This document shows, piece by piece, positions 39,577 to 50,812 of a stretch of DNA of 64,000 nucleotides; position 1 is the first letter of the stretch, and every line of letters starts with the position of its first letter. The notes beneath the pieces were generated by a model. It was not told the DNA's origin and did not search any database. It saw nothing but the letters and a program-made list of their open reading frames with translations. Source of the stretch: Anthoceros angustus (taxonomy: Eukaryota > Streptophyta > Anthocerotopsida > Anthocerotales > Anthocerotaceae); NCBI GenBank assembly GCA_010909165.1, contig MU008166.1, forward strand, positions 62,001 to 126,000. The letters run 5' to 3'. The position numbers and the translations under genes were made by a program.

Positions 39577-42395
39577 ATGGATCTAAATCTGTGTACTAGT
39601 GTAGATGAACTACCTCCTGATGTGCCATTTGTTGTACAGTTGCCGAAGGGTGGCACTTTCAAAAGCAGCGACCTCCATTGGGTTCTATCAAGTGAGAAGC
39701 ACTCACGGTGGACACAAGGTCACGAGAAGACCATGCGAATTGCTCATATCCCGTTTAACAGAGTAGAAGACTTTGTGGTAGGAATGGCATCTGATGCAGA
39801 GCATGCTACCAACTTCTAAAAGAAGGACTCTAAAGGGCCCAATAGTTTACCTCGTCCCAATACTCCTACAGTCCACACAGCCCTTACATACACTAGGTCT
39901 GGTCTTCTTATTGTTGAATGTGGTAGTGTCTCTTCTTGTGCGTAAAATCCTTTTGCATCAAGATCTTGACTCATGGCTCTTCTCACAGATTCTGGTGTTC
40001 CTACGGCCCTGAGGACTTCGGGCAAACAGACCTGACTAGGCCATCCATGGCAGAGACATCCAAGTGCAAAGTTTTGAGAGGGGAAAGTGTGAAACATGGG
40101 TGCCAAGCGAACTTCCGAGTGAAGCAGTTACTATTATGGCCAAAAGTGGCAAAGATTGGGCTTTTCGAAGACAAACATCTCGACATGGCAGGTATCCTTT
40201 GTCATGGAGTTTCTTACCAGGGCATGGCTCGAGATGTTCGCCGTCGCCGATGAGAAAAAGATTGGGTTAGACACTGCCTTTACTGTAACATTTCCATAGA
40301 TGAGATCATGCGTCGGCATACAAAGGCTTTGTATGCCAAAGTTACAAACCAAGCAGGGCCTCATCAAAAGATTAGGGATGACTTCTTGCAACGGTACGAT
40401 GTAATCAACATTGCCAGAAATGTGGTCATAGGTGATAGGAAACTTCACCCTGATGATTCAACTTCAGTTTCTTTTTGGATTAGGCAGAATGCTTCCATGG
40501 TGTTCTATCAATCCACCGAGGAGCAACCCTTTGCCTTAGGTATCCAAACTTCTTTCATGCTGGAATCTATGATCAAGTATGGGAATTGCAGTGTTTTGGC
40601 TTTGGATGCAACCTTCGGCATGAACAAGTACAAATACCACTTGTTCACCATCATGGCCTTCGATCAGCACTTAAACGGTGTGCACATGGCATGGGCTATC
40701 ACGTAAGGCAACAATTGAAACATTGGTGGCATGGTTGTCGACTACGTCCGGGTTGAGCAGCATGATTCTACTTGGACACCGAGCAGCTTCCTTGTGGACG
40801 ACTGCCAAGCAGAAATCTCTACTATTCAACAAGTCTAGACTCGTAACATGCCCATCTTGCTGTGTTTGTGGCACGTGCGAAAGGCATGGAGGAAAAATCT
40901 ATTGAAGAAGGTAAGGTCGAGATAGATCTCGATTTGGGTGAACTTGGTGAGATCATGTATGTCAATGGGTTTTCCACTGCAGATATTTGGCTACGCAGGA
41001 TGTTGGACTTGTTCTATGCGTTGGGCGAAAAGGCAAATTGCGTTTGTTAAATACTTCAAGGAACAATGGGACCATAAGTATGTGCCATGGGACCTTTAAG
41101 TTCATGCACTTGCCTCGCGCCTCCTCTCGCTCTAATCGAATTGCTTGTTATTTTGGAATAGTGATGTGGCTCGCCATGCGAGGATGCCACATGTCGAGAA
41201 TACCACTCTAAGCCTTCCACGCTGAAGCCTTCCATGATACATGAAGGAGAGAGCATGTGTTTCCAAGTCCAACAGTCGTCGAATGGATTGGCTCCACCGT
41301 GAACGTTGTTGCACGACATTTTGGTATCAACATTTCACAAAGGAAGGTGGTTATACTGCAACAAGAAGCAAGAGATGTTAGAGGAGACAAGACTTGCAGT
41401 GCTGAAGGTATTCCGATTAGTTCACTCTCTGTTAAATCTCTAAGCTGCTTGTTATTTTGGAATAGTGATGTGGCTCGCCATGCGAGGATCTTTGCCACAT
41501 CTTTGGGCGGCTCCACTTCCACTGTTGAAGCCTTCCACAGATACATGAAGGAGAGAGCATGTGTTTCCAAGTCCAGTTTAACAGGCCGTCGAATGGATTG
41601 TTGCTCCACCACTTGTGAGCGTTGTTGCACGACATTTTGGTATCAACATTTCACAAAGGAAGGTGGTTATACTCGCAACAAGAAGCAAGAGATGTTAGAG
41701 GAGACAGCACTTGCAGGTGCTGAAGGTATTCGATTAGTTGATCATATTGCCACTCACGAACATGTGCACCTTGCTTGTCCACTAGCTCGCCTGGAAAATG
41801 GTACATCATAGACCATGCTTTTTCACCGTGGGCTACATGTACGTGCCCCATGGGTCTCAAGGCCTTCATCTGCAAGCATGTTATTCGTATGCAGCAACTT
41901 CTTGGTGTGCAGAAAGATGGCTCTGTTAGATCTCGGGAAAGTTCTCGGACAAATGGAGCATATGATACAACCTTGCTAGAGACAACAAACCTGGCTCTGT
42001 CCTTCTTGTTACAAGACCAAAACAACCCACATATTGTTCTTCCAGATAGCCCATTGGTTGACCCTGTGCCCAAATCAAGGTTTGAAGCTACAAGAGAAAT
42101 ACAGTTGAGCACAATTGTTGCAGGATGCAAGGAGATCTTAGATGCTGCTTATGAGCACAAAGAGTTGGCTTTTGATGTTGCTGCTATTGTGGAACAAGCC
42201 ATGCATCAAGTGAGGACGTTGGTAGCTCAACACCTTGAAAAAGGCCAGACAAGAAAGCCGTTGCAACCATTCTCAGAGAACGAAGGACCTAACACATTGA
42301 AGCGATTGAAGTCATTTGACGAGAGGCCGAGGAAAAGCAATAAAAAGACTGTATCTTGGAATCTTAAGTTACAGGGGAGTCAACAAGAGAATTGA
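39577..42395 (+). pseudogene. MULE transposase with FAR1-like N-terminus and SWIM zinc finger, frameshifted
   Basis: Cut-and-paste transposase. From ATG 39577 (MDLNLCTSVDELPPDVPF) the reading continues through a FAR1/GCM-like zinc-finger region (HGCQANFRVKQLLLWPKVAK, FEDKHLDMAG at 40090-40200), the MULE catalytic core (SVLALDATFGMNKYKYHLFT at 40591-40650, where LDATF carries the first catalytic Asp), a C-terminal helical region (FWNSDVARHARIFATS, VEAFHRYMKERACVSKSS) and a SWIM finger (CTCPMGLKAFICKHVIRMQQ, near 41840-41899, C-x-C-xn-C-x-H). Frames change several times (for example near 39830, 40250, 40705 and 41200). One segment of about 300 bp is present twice in tandem (41143-41418 and 41446-41745), the first copy being the more damaged. 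Either a dead element or an intact one hidden by sequence errors. Confidence 0.8.
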
Positions 42396-42639
42396 GTACA
42401 CACGAAAGTAGTGAGAATTTTGTAAGGGCAATATGTGACAATTTTGTGTAAGCAGTCTAGATCTAAAATTCGCTCGGAGTACTAGTCTTGGTCTTCAAAC
42501 TTGTGACTTATGCAGCCCAGCATATAGGTAGTTGCTCTTCTTCGTTATGAGCCAAAGCCCTTTGTGTTTCTGAGCACACAGCTCTTCATGTTTCTGTTCA
42601 TATGTCTCGCACTTCCCCTCACTCACAACCTTCGCACCT

Positions 42640-42800
42640 CAGACTTTGCTCATCTTGTAGTCTACCGCAGCGGGTCTAAGACTTTGCTCATCTTTTCTCA
42701 TCTTGTACTCTGCCGCAGCGGATCTCAGACTTTGCTCATCTTGTACTGCACGGATCTCGGACTTTGCTCATCTTGTACTCTGCCTCACCGGGTTTCAGTC
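42640..42800. repeat. Tandem repeat inside the MULE 3' end
   Basis: Four imperfect units sharing actttgctcatcttgtact, most followed by a gccgcagcgg-like word, between the transposase end and the right inverted repeat. Subterminal tandem repeats are common in MULEs and often bind transposase. Confidence 0.8.
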
Positions 42801-43104
42801 TTGTACAACTCGCACCTCACAAAACACGCTACACGGGACATCTCCCCGTAAACGGGTCCCTGTTTACGGGCGACGCAAAACCCTTCAAACACGGCATCAG
42901 CCGCTTGGGTGAACGGCAACATACCCGGTATTTCCTTAAGATCTCCTAACCCGGGATCTCTTACTCGACAGACTAACCGTGATTATGTAACCTGGAGTCG
43001 GATACCACCGTCCCGGGACTTCTTAGTCCCGCGGCGGTACATCTTAGGGCATGGTCACATGATGTACATTTGATGTGCATGGAAATAGGGAGGGCATGGG
43101 CACC

Positions 43105-43165
43105 TACGGCCCTGCGGTACGGCGAGTGGCAGGCCTTAATGGCCTTCGGGTATTGATAGGCATGC
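43105..43165 (-). repeat. MULE right terminal inverted repeat
   Basis: Inverted partner of 39048-39108; the outer end is tgc at 43163-43165, next to the direct repeat gttttggat (43166-43174). Confidence 0.88.
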
Positions 43166-43174
43166 GTTTTGGAT
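43166..43174. repeat. 9-bp target-site duplication, right
   Basis: gttttggat, identical to 39039-39047. Confidence 0.8.
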
Positions 43175-43729
43175 CAGGTGCACTACACATTATGTACTGT
43201 CTATGCTCACCATGCTCAAAAGCATGCCGGTAGAGAGTATAGTGTCCTTGGGGCAACCAGCTTGGAGCTACAAATTCGTCCTGTCTAATTTGTCGTGTCT
43301 AGGCATGCATTTCTTTGGGCATAATAACGGCTAGATACTTTGTGCTAATTATATAGCTGTGTTACCCGAGTGATACTTTGTGCTAATTATATAACTGTGT
43401 TACCCGAGTGTAAAACAACTTCCACGTACCATACGTATTTGGTATTTCGTGTATAAGGATGACGATTGACTTTTCGAAAAGATGTCCACGTATTCTTCCC
43501 TGATATGGTATAAAAATATAAAGAGTTCATCTAGAAATAAAACTGGTTTAGTAGACATAAAACGAAGAGAATATTGATTGTGCCACTGAATATACTTTAC
43601 AAAAGACATCCTTTATAAAGTCAAATGAAGGAATCTTATCTACCTCGTTATATGTATAAGCGTATAGGATGATATACATTATTATCGATAGTAAGTATAA
43701 AATTCAAAATATTAGTCTTTATATTTGGA

Positions 43730-44182
43730 ATGGCTAATATTTTTCAAAATGCATGTGGGTTTCTGGAATACCCTTTCTTGAATACACCTGATTGTGATGG
43801 TATTGATATTGATCCACTCTTCATTTTTACTCACCATAGCGAGGTGTTGACTGTAACTGAAGCATCAATTGCTAATGCTGGAGAGCTATTTCCACAAAAA
43901 AACGCTAAACTTACTACACTAGAGAAGGCAACTCTAGCCGAACCACTATTATGGTCTCTAGCTCATTGCATCCCAGATCCACCTTCTACAGTAAAAAATA
44001 TGGAAGACTGTGAACTTTGTCTTCAAAAAGCACTAACTCTAACAATGTCATCATGTCTTTTTAGCAAAGGAGGATTTGTCATATTGAAGGATGGTTGTTT
44101 TATCAACTATTTGGATTATAACTTTCTAACTTTTGGGGCTCCTACATTCCTTCCATTTCCATTCCAACAATTTAGTTTTTAA
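43730..44182 (+). CDS. Unrecognised AT-rich ORF, 150 residues
   Basis: Open from ATG 43730 to TAA 44180-44182. No family recognised. The protein begins MANIFQNACGFLEYPF, is moderately acidic, has CELC near residue 94 and a hydrophobic, Phe-rich end (FLPFPFQQFSF). Codon use is strongly AT-ending, unlike the GC-rich genes at 1-34 kb. Its last third (from codon 94 on) is also present in copy 1 of the duplicated segment (36219-36392) with a one-base loss, so the duplication boundary cuts through this ORF. It could be an exon or a transposon gene; it may also be chance. Confidence 0.3.
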   Translation: MANIFQNACGFLEYPFLNTPDCDGIDIDPLFIFTHHSEVLTVTEASIANAGELFPQKNAKLTTLEKATLAEPLLWSLAHCIPDPPSTVKNMEDCELCLQKALTLTMSSCLFSKGGFVILKDGCFINYLDYNFLTFGAPTFLPFPFQQFSF

Positions 44183-44830
44183 CAGACTTTTGGTTGATGT
44201 TGATCCCTAGCTATGACATCATGGGAACAATAGGTAATGGTCGCTCTAGTATCTATCTATAAAGCATATTTCTCCAACTCCCAAAGGCGCTTTGAGGATT
44301 TTCTTCCACACCACATTGGTGTAGATTGGAGCATATATCTCAGATAGTACATAGAGATTTTTGTGAAATGCATATGAAATAAGTTTTTCATTTCTACAAA
44401 TGATATTTCTAAAGTATCTTATTTTCTTATTATGCATCATATACATATATTTTCTTCATCTAAGTAAATGTAATAGAATTATGCAACTCCAACATGCAGA
44501 GAATATTCTTTTATTATAAGAGAAACACGAGACCTAAAACAAGTGATGTTAAATCAAAGTGTAGAGTGACGAAGCCATTCTTGTATTCCTTAACTTCACG
44601 CTTTCTACCTATGTATTAATGCAATTGGGGTCTCTTTGGCACATTTTTGTTCCTTTAAATTGGAAAAGGTCGCTTTCTACCTATGTACCTAAGCATATCG
44701 AGATCATCTAATCATTATGCTCTATATATGTGAGCATAGGAGACCTAATAGGACCAAAGTATCCTGTCTCAAAGTATTTTGCGGCTATCCAAGGCATCGG
44801 CTCCTCTCCGACCTATCTGGCTAAGGCAAT

Positions 44831-46110
44831 ATGGCGCCATCAGGCTTTAGAGTCGGTAGCATCCGCCTTCTTATCTTGGCCATCCTATTAGTGGGGTTTG
44901 GAAGTCTAGAATTCAACCAGAGTATTCCCCGCCTCCTCCGCTACCTTGCAACACAAACACGCTTGAACTCTCCTCCGCCCGGTTTTCAACTCCACAGCAG
45001 AGGAGATCTGGCCACCTTCCTCGGAGAGGGATGCATGATTGGCTTCACCGAGTAGGAGAATCCTTGCACGGGTGAGGTAGCCGGGTCCGCAATCTCAACA
45101 TGGTGACACTCGCGCGGCGTGTGGACCGCCAAAGACGTATTGGCCTCTCAACCCGCACCGAGCTCATCTCGCACCTCTTTCGGGCGGAGCTACCTTGTGG
45201 ATTTCAGTGTGACGCCACCAAAGACGTTGTCTTTGATTCTAGATACCGGAGCGACCTTGTGGACGCAGCGTACCGTCGTCGGTGCTGGCGATGGATCCCT
45301 TGTTTGAGCCGGGTTGTCGCCATCTTACGCCAATGTTTCTTACGCGCGATGTAATCTAGTTCCAGCTCCTCTTTGGACCATTGGCGTGTGATGATGTGAA
45401 TCAACAGCTTGCTGGCCCGATGCGGCGCTTCTTCCACGTCTGGCCTCGCCTCGAGCGGTGACTCTCAAGTCCGCCGTCGAGGAGGTGCGACTCGGATGTG
45501 GAGATCCTGTGGTAGTCTTTGGGTGTGGAATTCCAACGCAGGAAGCTTCGGGATGGCGGACGGTATCACGGGTCTCGGCGGGGCCTCTTTCCTTCCCGCA
45601 GATTGCGGCTCCATACGGGACCAAGTTCTCGTATTGCTTGATGGATTTCGTGGAGCCCACCACGACCAAGTCTTTTATCATGTCTGGGAGCACGGTGTGA
45701 TCTTGGAGCATAAGGCGTTCGTGGACAAACATCATGTGGAGTACACAAGGCTGGTGGAGAACAAGGGGCTCCACCGAATATTATGTGCGGATTGTGAATG
45801 TTTCATTGGCGGGAAGGAGGTTCCCATCACCTGCCATTCGCCATCAACAATGGGTCCGGTGGACGTTCTTTGACTCGTGTCACCATCACGTACTTTGTGA
45901 CCGAGGCCTACAATGCCATAATCAGCGTTTGAGAAAGTCATCGACTATCCCGGTTATAATCGACGATTGTGCCTCCTCTTGCTCTATGCTTGAGGCTCGT
46001 GGTGATGTGGGAAGCTTGAAATTGCCGCTCGAGCTTGGAATTGAGGGTGGAGCCGTCTTCGCACCGCCGAGACCAACTTGTATGTGGAGGTAAAGTATGG
46101 AATCAAGTGC
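44831..46110 (+). pseudogene. Nepenthesin-type aspartic protease, broken (copy 2)
   Basis: Same gene as 37039-38330. ATG 44831 opens a clear signal peptide (MAPSGFRVGSIRLLILAILL). The first active site reads SLILDTGATLWTQ in one frame (about 45220-45260). Later pieces include FSYCLMDF, EYYVRIVNVS and a second active-site region FFDS that again lacks the Gly of DSG in frame (near 45870). Multiple frameshifts, many at positions different from copy 1. Neither copy can encode a working protease as written. Confidence 0.75.
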
Positions 46111-46204
46111 TTAGCTATTGGCATGCGGTCGGCCTGCACCAACGTCCTGGAACCTCATCCAAATGTAATTTTCTTATGGTTCACGATAGTAGCGTAAAGA
46201 GGGT

Positions 46205-46520
46205 TGGTTTTGCAAAAGGCGATTGTGCCTTTGTAGGCTCTCTTTGCAAGAGCCGATTGTTTCTGAGGAGCTTTGTAGGATATCTCTCTAATTGCTAGAG
46301 CCGATTAAGACTATGCAACTCTATAGGCTCTCTCTTTGCAAGAGACCAGTCGCTTTTAGCGTGTTCTTTCTATAATTGCAATAGCTGATTGTTCAGCTTG
46401 TGGGGTTTCCTCTTTATAATTGTAAGAGTGGTACATGCAGCCTTGACGTGGCACTCTCTTCAATTGTAATGGGCGATGGTGCGCTTGTAGGCTCTCTTTA
46501 ATTGCAAGAGCTTTATTTTG
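46205..46520. repeat. Array of short palindromes, copy 2
   Basis: Same array as 38462-38735: ctctttgcaagag, ctctaattgctagag, ctctttataattgtaagag, ctctttaattgcaagag and others in the same order, with small indels between copies. Confidence 0.75.
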
Positions 46521-46702
46521 CAGCTTATGATGTCTACAAGGCAAGCTTAAGGCTCTACTGCTTACATTTCCTTGCGCAACACGAGAAATTTAAATCTCCA
46601 AGTTTGTGCATAGAAAGTTGAGTATGCCTTTCCTTGGTCCAATGAGCGAACGTGGCAGTGGACGCATCAACTATAGACTCACAGGCTCTCATTGAATTGA
46701 TA

Positions 46703-47359
46703 AGACATATCCCCTAAACCTTTCGCAAAAAGCTCTCTTCAAAGCCTCAAAGGTGATGGGGGGTGTGGAAGAGGCGAGATACTCCCGTTCGTACCACTTG
46801 GCCACCGTTCTCGCAAGACTCCATAGAACAGCTGGGCACGTTGCGCATCCCCTACCTCCTGGTTGGCAAGCGTCAACTACTCAAAACGCTCGGCAAACTC
46901 GTCAGGATCCTCGTGGCCTTTCTTTTCTCCATACAGTGGGTGTGGTTGCTTAGTGGTAATAACTACCGGAGTAGTAGTCATAACTACCGTGGTAGTACTC
47001 TCAGTGACTGCGGTAGTGGATACAACTACCACGTCTGGACTGACTTCCACACCCACAAAGTTTGACTGGACTGAAGCTGGTCGGGGCAATCGGGAACGGA
47101 GATCAAAAAACGAGTTCTGGTTGGGGTACCTGGGCCCTTGTACCTCCTCCGTAGCCGAGAGTTGGGAGTCTGGCTCGAATAGGATCCGACCCTCGATTCT
47201 AGGCTGACTCCTTGTTCCTCTTCCTCATCCAGCAGGTGTGGCCTCCCACTGCGCCCTTTTTGTGACTCTCTGCAACCTTTCTGCTGCTTGGCGTTGTCGC
47301 TTTGCCAGGGGCGTTTCCCCACAGTCAGACCCAGAGTCGCTTGTCTTCACCCGAGGCAT
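46703..47359 (-). pseudogene. Retrotransposon gag fragment, frameshifted
   Basis: Structural capsid protein start. ATG 47359 gives MPRVKTSDSGSDCGET and a Lys/Gln/Arg-rich stretch, with a frame change near 47235. A Thr/Val-rich linker (about 46940-47040) is followed by a gag domain signature, PLYGEKKGHEDPDEFAERFE then LLTLANQEVG and LFYGVLRERW (46780-46930). The C-terminal part is missing at the truncation. Confidence 0.7.
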
Positions 47360-47438
47360 CCATCTATCAACCTATTTATATCTAAACTCTGTACTTAGTA
47401 TTGTTAGTCCTACCTACGTCCTTGACAGCAGTTTCATA

Positions 47439-47454
47439 CCCCGGCAACGGCGCA
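47439..47454 (-). other. Primer-binding site (tRNA-Asp)
   Basis: The complement reads TGCGCCGTTGCCGGGG, matching the 3' end of plant tRNA-Asp (which would require TGGCGCCGTTGCCGGGG) except for one missing G. It lies 4 bases from the inner end of the LTR. Confidence 0.75.
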
Positions 47455-47458
47455 AAAA

Positions 47459-48296
47459 TGTGGGGTGTAAACTTGTGTCTAGGGACACCGTGAGGTCCAC
47501 ATTCACCCTCAATGTCGTTGTAGGCCTAGGATTCTCTCCCAAGGGCATGGTTTGTGCCAAGGAACGCTAACTTCTATCGCTACTAACCTTCATCTAAGTT
47601 AGGACTTACCTGCTATCACTCCCCTTACCTATCTACTCAACTACCACTACCTTCCGACTGGTCTAACTGCCATAGGTCTTATTCCACAACCCCCGTCTCC
47701 GGGCAGCTATCGCGGTAGCTCTCACCACTACCGAGTAGTTGCTACGACTACAGGGGTGGGTCCCACACCAAACCCTAGCAACTTATTTCTGTCGCAGGGC
47801 ACCGTGGATCCCTGCCATGGATGGCTACCACTGCTCACAGATCAGACTTTATTTGCACTCCACACTCCATGCACACACTGATTCCAGGGACCAAAGTTCC
47901 TCGGATCCCTCACACCCGCTTCACACACACACCAAGGGCGCCACGCCCACACAATTCCACCAGGGAACACTGTTTCCTCTTGTGCACACTTCCACTGACA
48001 ACACCGGTTTGGATTCTCTTCGATCCACATAAATCTCCACTGTTAGTTTCTCAATTAGTTCTCCTTCTCTACTCCCCTTTCACGGTCTCACACCTCGCAT
48101 CGCGTACAGTGTTCAGTCACTCCTTCACCCAATCTTCTTCCTCTCCCTCGATTCGCTTCACCCAATCTTCTCTCTCTCTCTCTCTCTCTCGATTCGTCCC
48201 TTAGGCTTCCAACCACACTCACAAGCACTCTCTTAATTTTGGAACACAACCAATAGAAAAAAAGGGCAAGGGAAAGAAGAATTCTAGGGCATCACA
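47459..48296 (-). repeat. 5' LTR of the retrotransposon
   Basis: Bounded by TG...CA on both strands: minus-strand start TGTGATGCCC (complement of 48287-48296) and end CCCACA next to the primer site. About 838 bp. The outer boundary is inferred from the TGTGATG start only, as there is no second LTR to compare. Includes a (ct)n run at about 48166-48190. Confidence 0.55.
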
Positions 48297-48801
48297 GCAA
48301 GCGTTACGAGCAAGCTCCAGACCCGCCCCGCGCCAATCCCTCGATTTCCTCCTCCGTTGTCAGCGGGGAGCGCTTAATCACCCTCCTTCCGCCGGTTGCG
48401 GAGCAAGCTCTCGACCACCAACACCATAAATTTTGAAGGGGGGGAATATACAAACCCCCTTCCAGGAAAAAATAACCCCTTTGACGGAAAAGGCACCATC
48501 CTCAAATTGCGGAAAATGGCTGGTTTGAGAATACAGACACCATCCGTATATACAAACCCATAGCAGAACACCAAACTGAACAGACATCCTCTACACGAAC
48601 CCCACATGACGCCGGCCGGCCGGCGCCATTGCGGATTGCAAACAAAGCAAAGCGTAACACCAAAATTTCAGAAAAGTCACATCGTGAAATTTAAAAGGTT
48701 CGGAAACATCCGGAACATGCAGGTGTTCTCATATTGGCAAAACTGGCAAAGCTAAACACCTACTCCCGCAAACTGCACAGGGAGATTTTGCTTATCAGCG
48801 T
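48297..48801. other. Spacer between retrotransposon and ParB-methyltransferase gene
   Basis: No gene recognised. One GC palindrome of the GGCGCC family lies at 48610-48627. Confidence 0.4.
48610..48627. repeat. GC palindrome (GGCGCC family), single
   Basis: cgccggccggccggcg is a perfect 16-bp palindrome within acatgacgccgg...cggcgcc. Preceded by catga, like other members. Confidence 0.75.
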
Positions 48802-50067
48802 CTACAGTGTTCTATCGTGAGGGCTTACATGAGAGTCGACCATTTCATCCACCGCAACTGAATCTACAACAAGTGCCAAATTACGCAAGCGCTCCATCTC
48901 CTGTGCGTCAAAGCTATCATTCTCACCTAAAGCCTGCTGGTCTTCATTGATATCGTTTTGGGTGTCGCCGCTTAGGTCGCCGCCATACAAAGATCCAATG
49001 TCTGCTGTCCATCACCATAAGTTCGCCGGTTGTCGTCTTTAACCTCTTCGCACTCAATGCCACAACTTGGGCTTTCAAGCGCTCTTCACTAATACAAACC
49101 TCGCCCAGAATCGAGATGGTCCTCTCGGCGGCTCAAAAGTGAACTCGTCTCAGACGGCAAGACATCAACACTGTATGCGCTGCAATGTAACTCGCGATCT
49201 CAAGTCCGCCTATTGCAATATACGCCACACAACAACGCAGCCTAGTGTCGTAGTCCCACCGCTCGAGCATGCATCAATAACCCGCCTCCTTGGAGAATGT
49301 CCTCACGAGTTTCATCATAAGACCCAATGGTCTCTGGTATGGGCACACTACCAACTTGTCATGAGACAGGTAAACCTGTTTCTTGACGACAGTAGGGTGT
49401 CCAATAACGGATCTTCCATTGTTGAAGGTCCCGTGCATCACATTGGGCATCATGGCAGCCCTGTCCTTCGCACATCCATCTTTCACACCCCATCCAACTG
49501 TAACGTATTCCACAGTCTCAAATCCGCCTCTGTCGTTGTTCATGTTAGTCTTATCCCAGATGAATGATACTAAGCCGCCTTTGGCACACCACTTCCGCAT
49601 AGCCTCCCTTACCGTATGGGCTTCTTCAACACCATGCATGACGATAATGAAGTCGTCATTTTCCGCTTTCTCCGAAACTTTGAAACACAAAGACCCATCA
49701 TTGATAAATCCATTCGCTTGTCCATTGGCCCGATGTCAAATCCACGGGGACATCCATGACTAGAAGGGTGTATTTCCTTCCCCTCAAAAACCCACGCATG
49801 TCCGTAACGCTATGCTTTTCCACTAATCGACCTGCTTTCTCACCGACGGAACATTGAAAACATGGAGTCCTTCTTCCAAGTCCTTGTCCGCCAAAGCGCG
49901 CTGTTCATTCTCTAGGCCCTTCCAGTTATTGATCTCGAAAATAAAATGCCGGAAATCGTCGGGCAGCTTTGTCAAGACCTCCACATCCTTTAGTTGCTGC
50001 CACAACAACAACCTGTTAGAATGCATAGACTGGATCAAGCGCTACACAACTGCTATGCAGTGGATGA

Positions 50068-50192
50068 GGCGCCGGCCGGCCGGCGCCCCCCACGCCAGCC
50101 CACCGCGGTGGAGGGGAAGGGGGCGCCGCCGGCCGGCGCCCTCATCGCCAGCGGGAGCATGAAAGAGGAGTGGGCGCCACCGCCGGGCGCCC
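50068..50192. repeat. Palindrome mini-element, cluster 1 (three GC palindromes)
   Basis: ggcgccggccggccggcgcc (50068-50087, perfect 20-bp palindrome), gggcgccgccggccggcgcc (50121-50141) and gggcgccaccgccgggcgcc (50172-50192), separated by about 30-bp spacers. A further palindrome, caccgcggtg, is in the first spacer. It interrupts the ParB-methyltransferase coding region. Confidence 0.75.
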
Positions 50193-50812
50193 AAATTGAA
50201 CATGGAAAGAAGGTCCGGGAAAATGGCTTACCTTTCCAAATGCCGCTTTGAATCGCGCAAGCATTTGATCGATTGAGTCTTTGGGGATACTCGCCGAACC
50301 TCTTCAAAAGACGAGCAACCAAGGTGTTTTGCCATCGCCACTTGAATAATATGAGATTTCTTCCGAAGAGATATATCGTCATCCATTCCTTTCAGGTCAA
50401 TGAGACCTGCCAACACTTTCTCCGTAGCGGTGATAAGTATCTGCTGCCCACACTCCCCCACTGGAATCCCTTGAAATGATTTCCAAGGCTTTGCAAGCAT
50501 ATCTTTTGGCTTCACATAAACAGAGTCTATTTTGTTGGCCTCCTCGGCCACTTTCCGCTTCACCTTGCTCTTCTTGCTTGTACCTGCTATCACATGCTTC
50601 TTCTGTTCTGGCAACTCTCCTGCTTCCCACTTGGTAAAAATCTTGTCTACATTTTCCCATACCCTACCCTCTTGTTTCGCAATGCATAAAATATGGGTCC
50701 TGTTGTCAACCTTGTTCTGTTTATAAACATCATCCTCCCGTGCTTCATCATCCTCAATAAGACCCAACACCTTGTACAGGTTGAATTTCCATGTCATGGT
50801 CATCTGCACAGC

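Larger units (their letters stand above)
39048..43165 (+). mobile_element. Mutator-like element (MULE) with TIRs and target-site duplication
   Basis: A 4118-bp class II transposon. Terminal inverted repeats of about 61 bp (39048-39108 and 43105-43165) begin GCA and share the core ccgaaggccattaaggcct, with about nine mismatches; similarity decays further inward. Both ends are flanked by the 9-bp direct repeat gttttggat, the size expected for Mutator elements. Inside lies a FAR1/MULE-type transposase with a SWIM zinc finger (39577-42395) and a 3' subterminal tandem repeat (42640-42800). Confidence 0.88.
44008..46702. repeat. 2.7-kb duplicated segment, copy 2
   Basis: Collinear partner of 36219-38926, same orientation, start to start 7.8 kb apart. 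The right edge (ttgata at 46697-46702) abuts the truncated LTR retrotransposon. Confidence 0.9.
46703..48296 (-). mobile_element. Truncated LTR retrotransposon (5' LTR, primer site, gag start)
   Basis: Read on the minus strand: a long terminal repeat (48296 down to 47459, beginning TGTGATGCCC and ending CCCACA), a tRNA-Asp primer-binding site (47439-47454), and the beginning of gag (ATG at 47359). The element is cut at 46703 by the edge of the duplicated segment; protease, reverse transcriptase, integrase and 3' LTR are absent from the window. Family cannot be fixed without the polymerase, but the primer site and gag suggest the Ty3/gypsy type. Confidence 0.7.

Noticed and set aside
36219-46702. 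The two 2.7-kb copies as LTRs of one giant element enclosing the MULE
   Set aside because: No TG...CA ends and no primer site or polypurine tract beside them; the MULE between has its own inverted repeats and target duplication.
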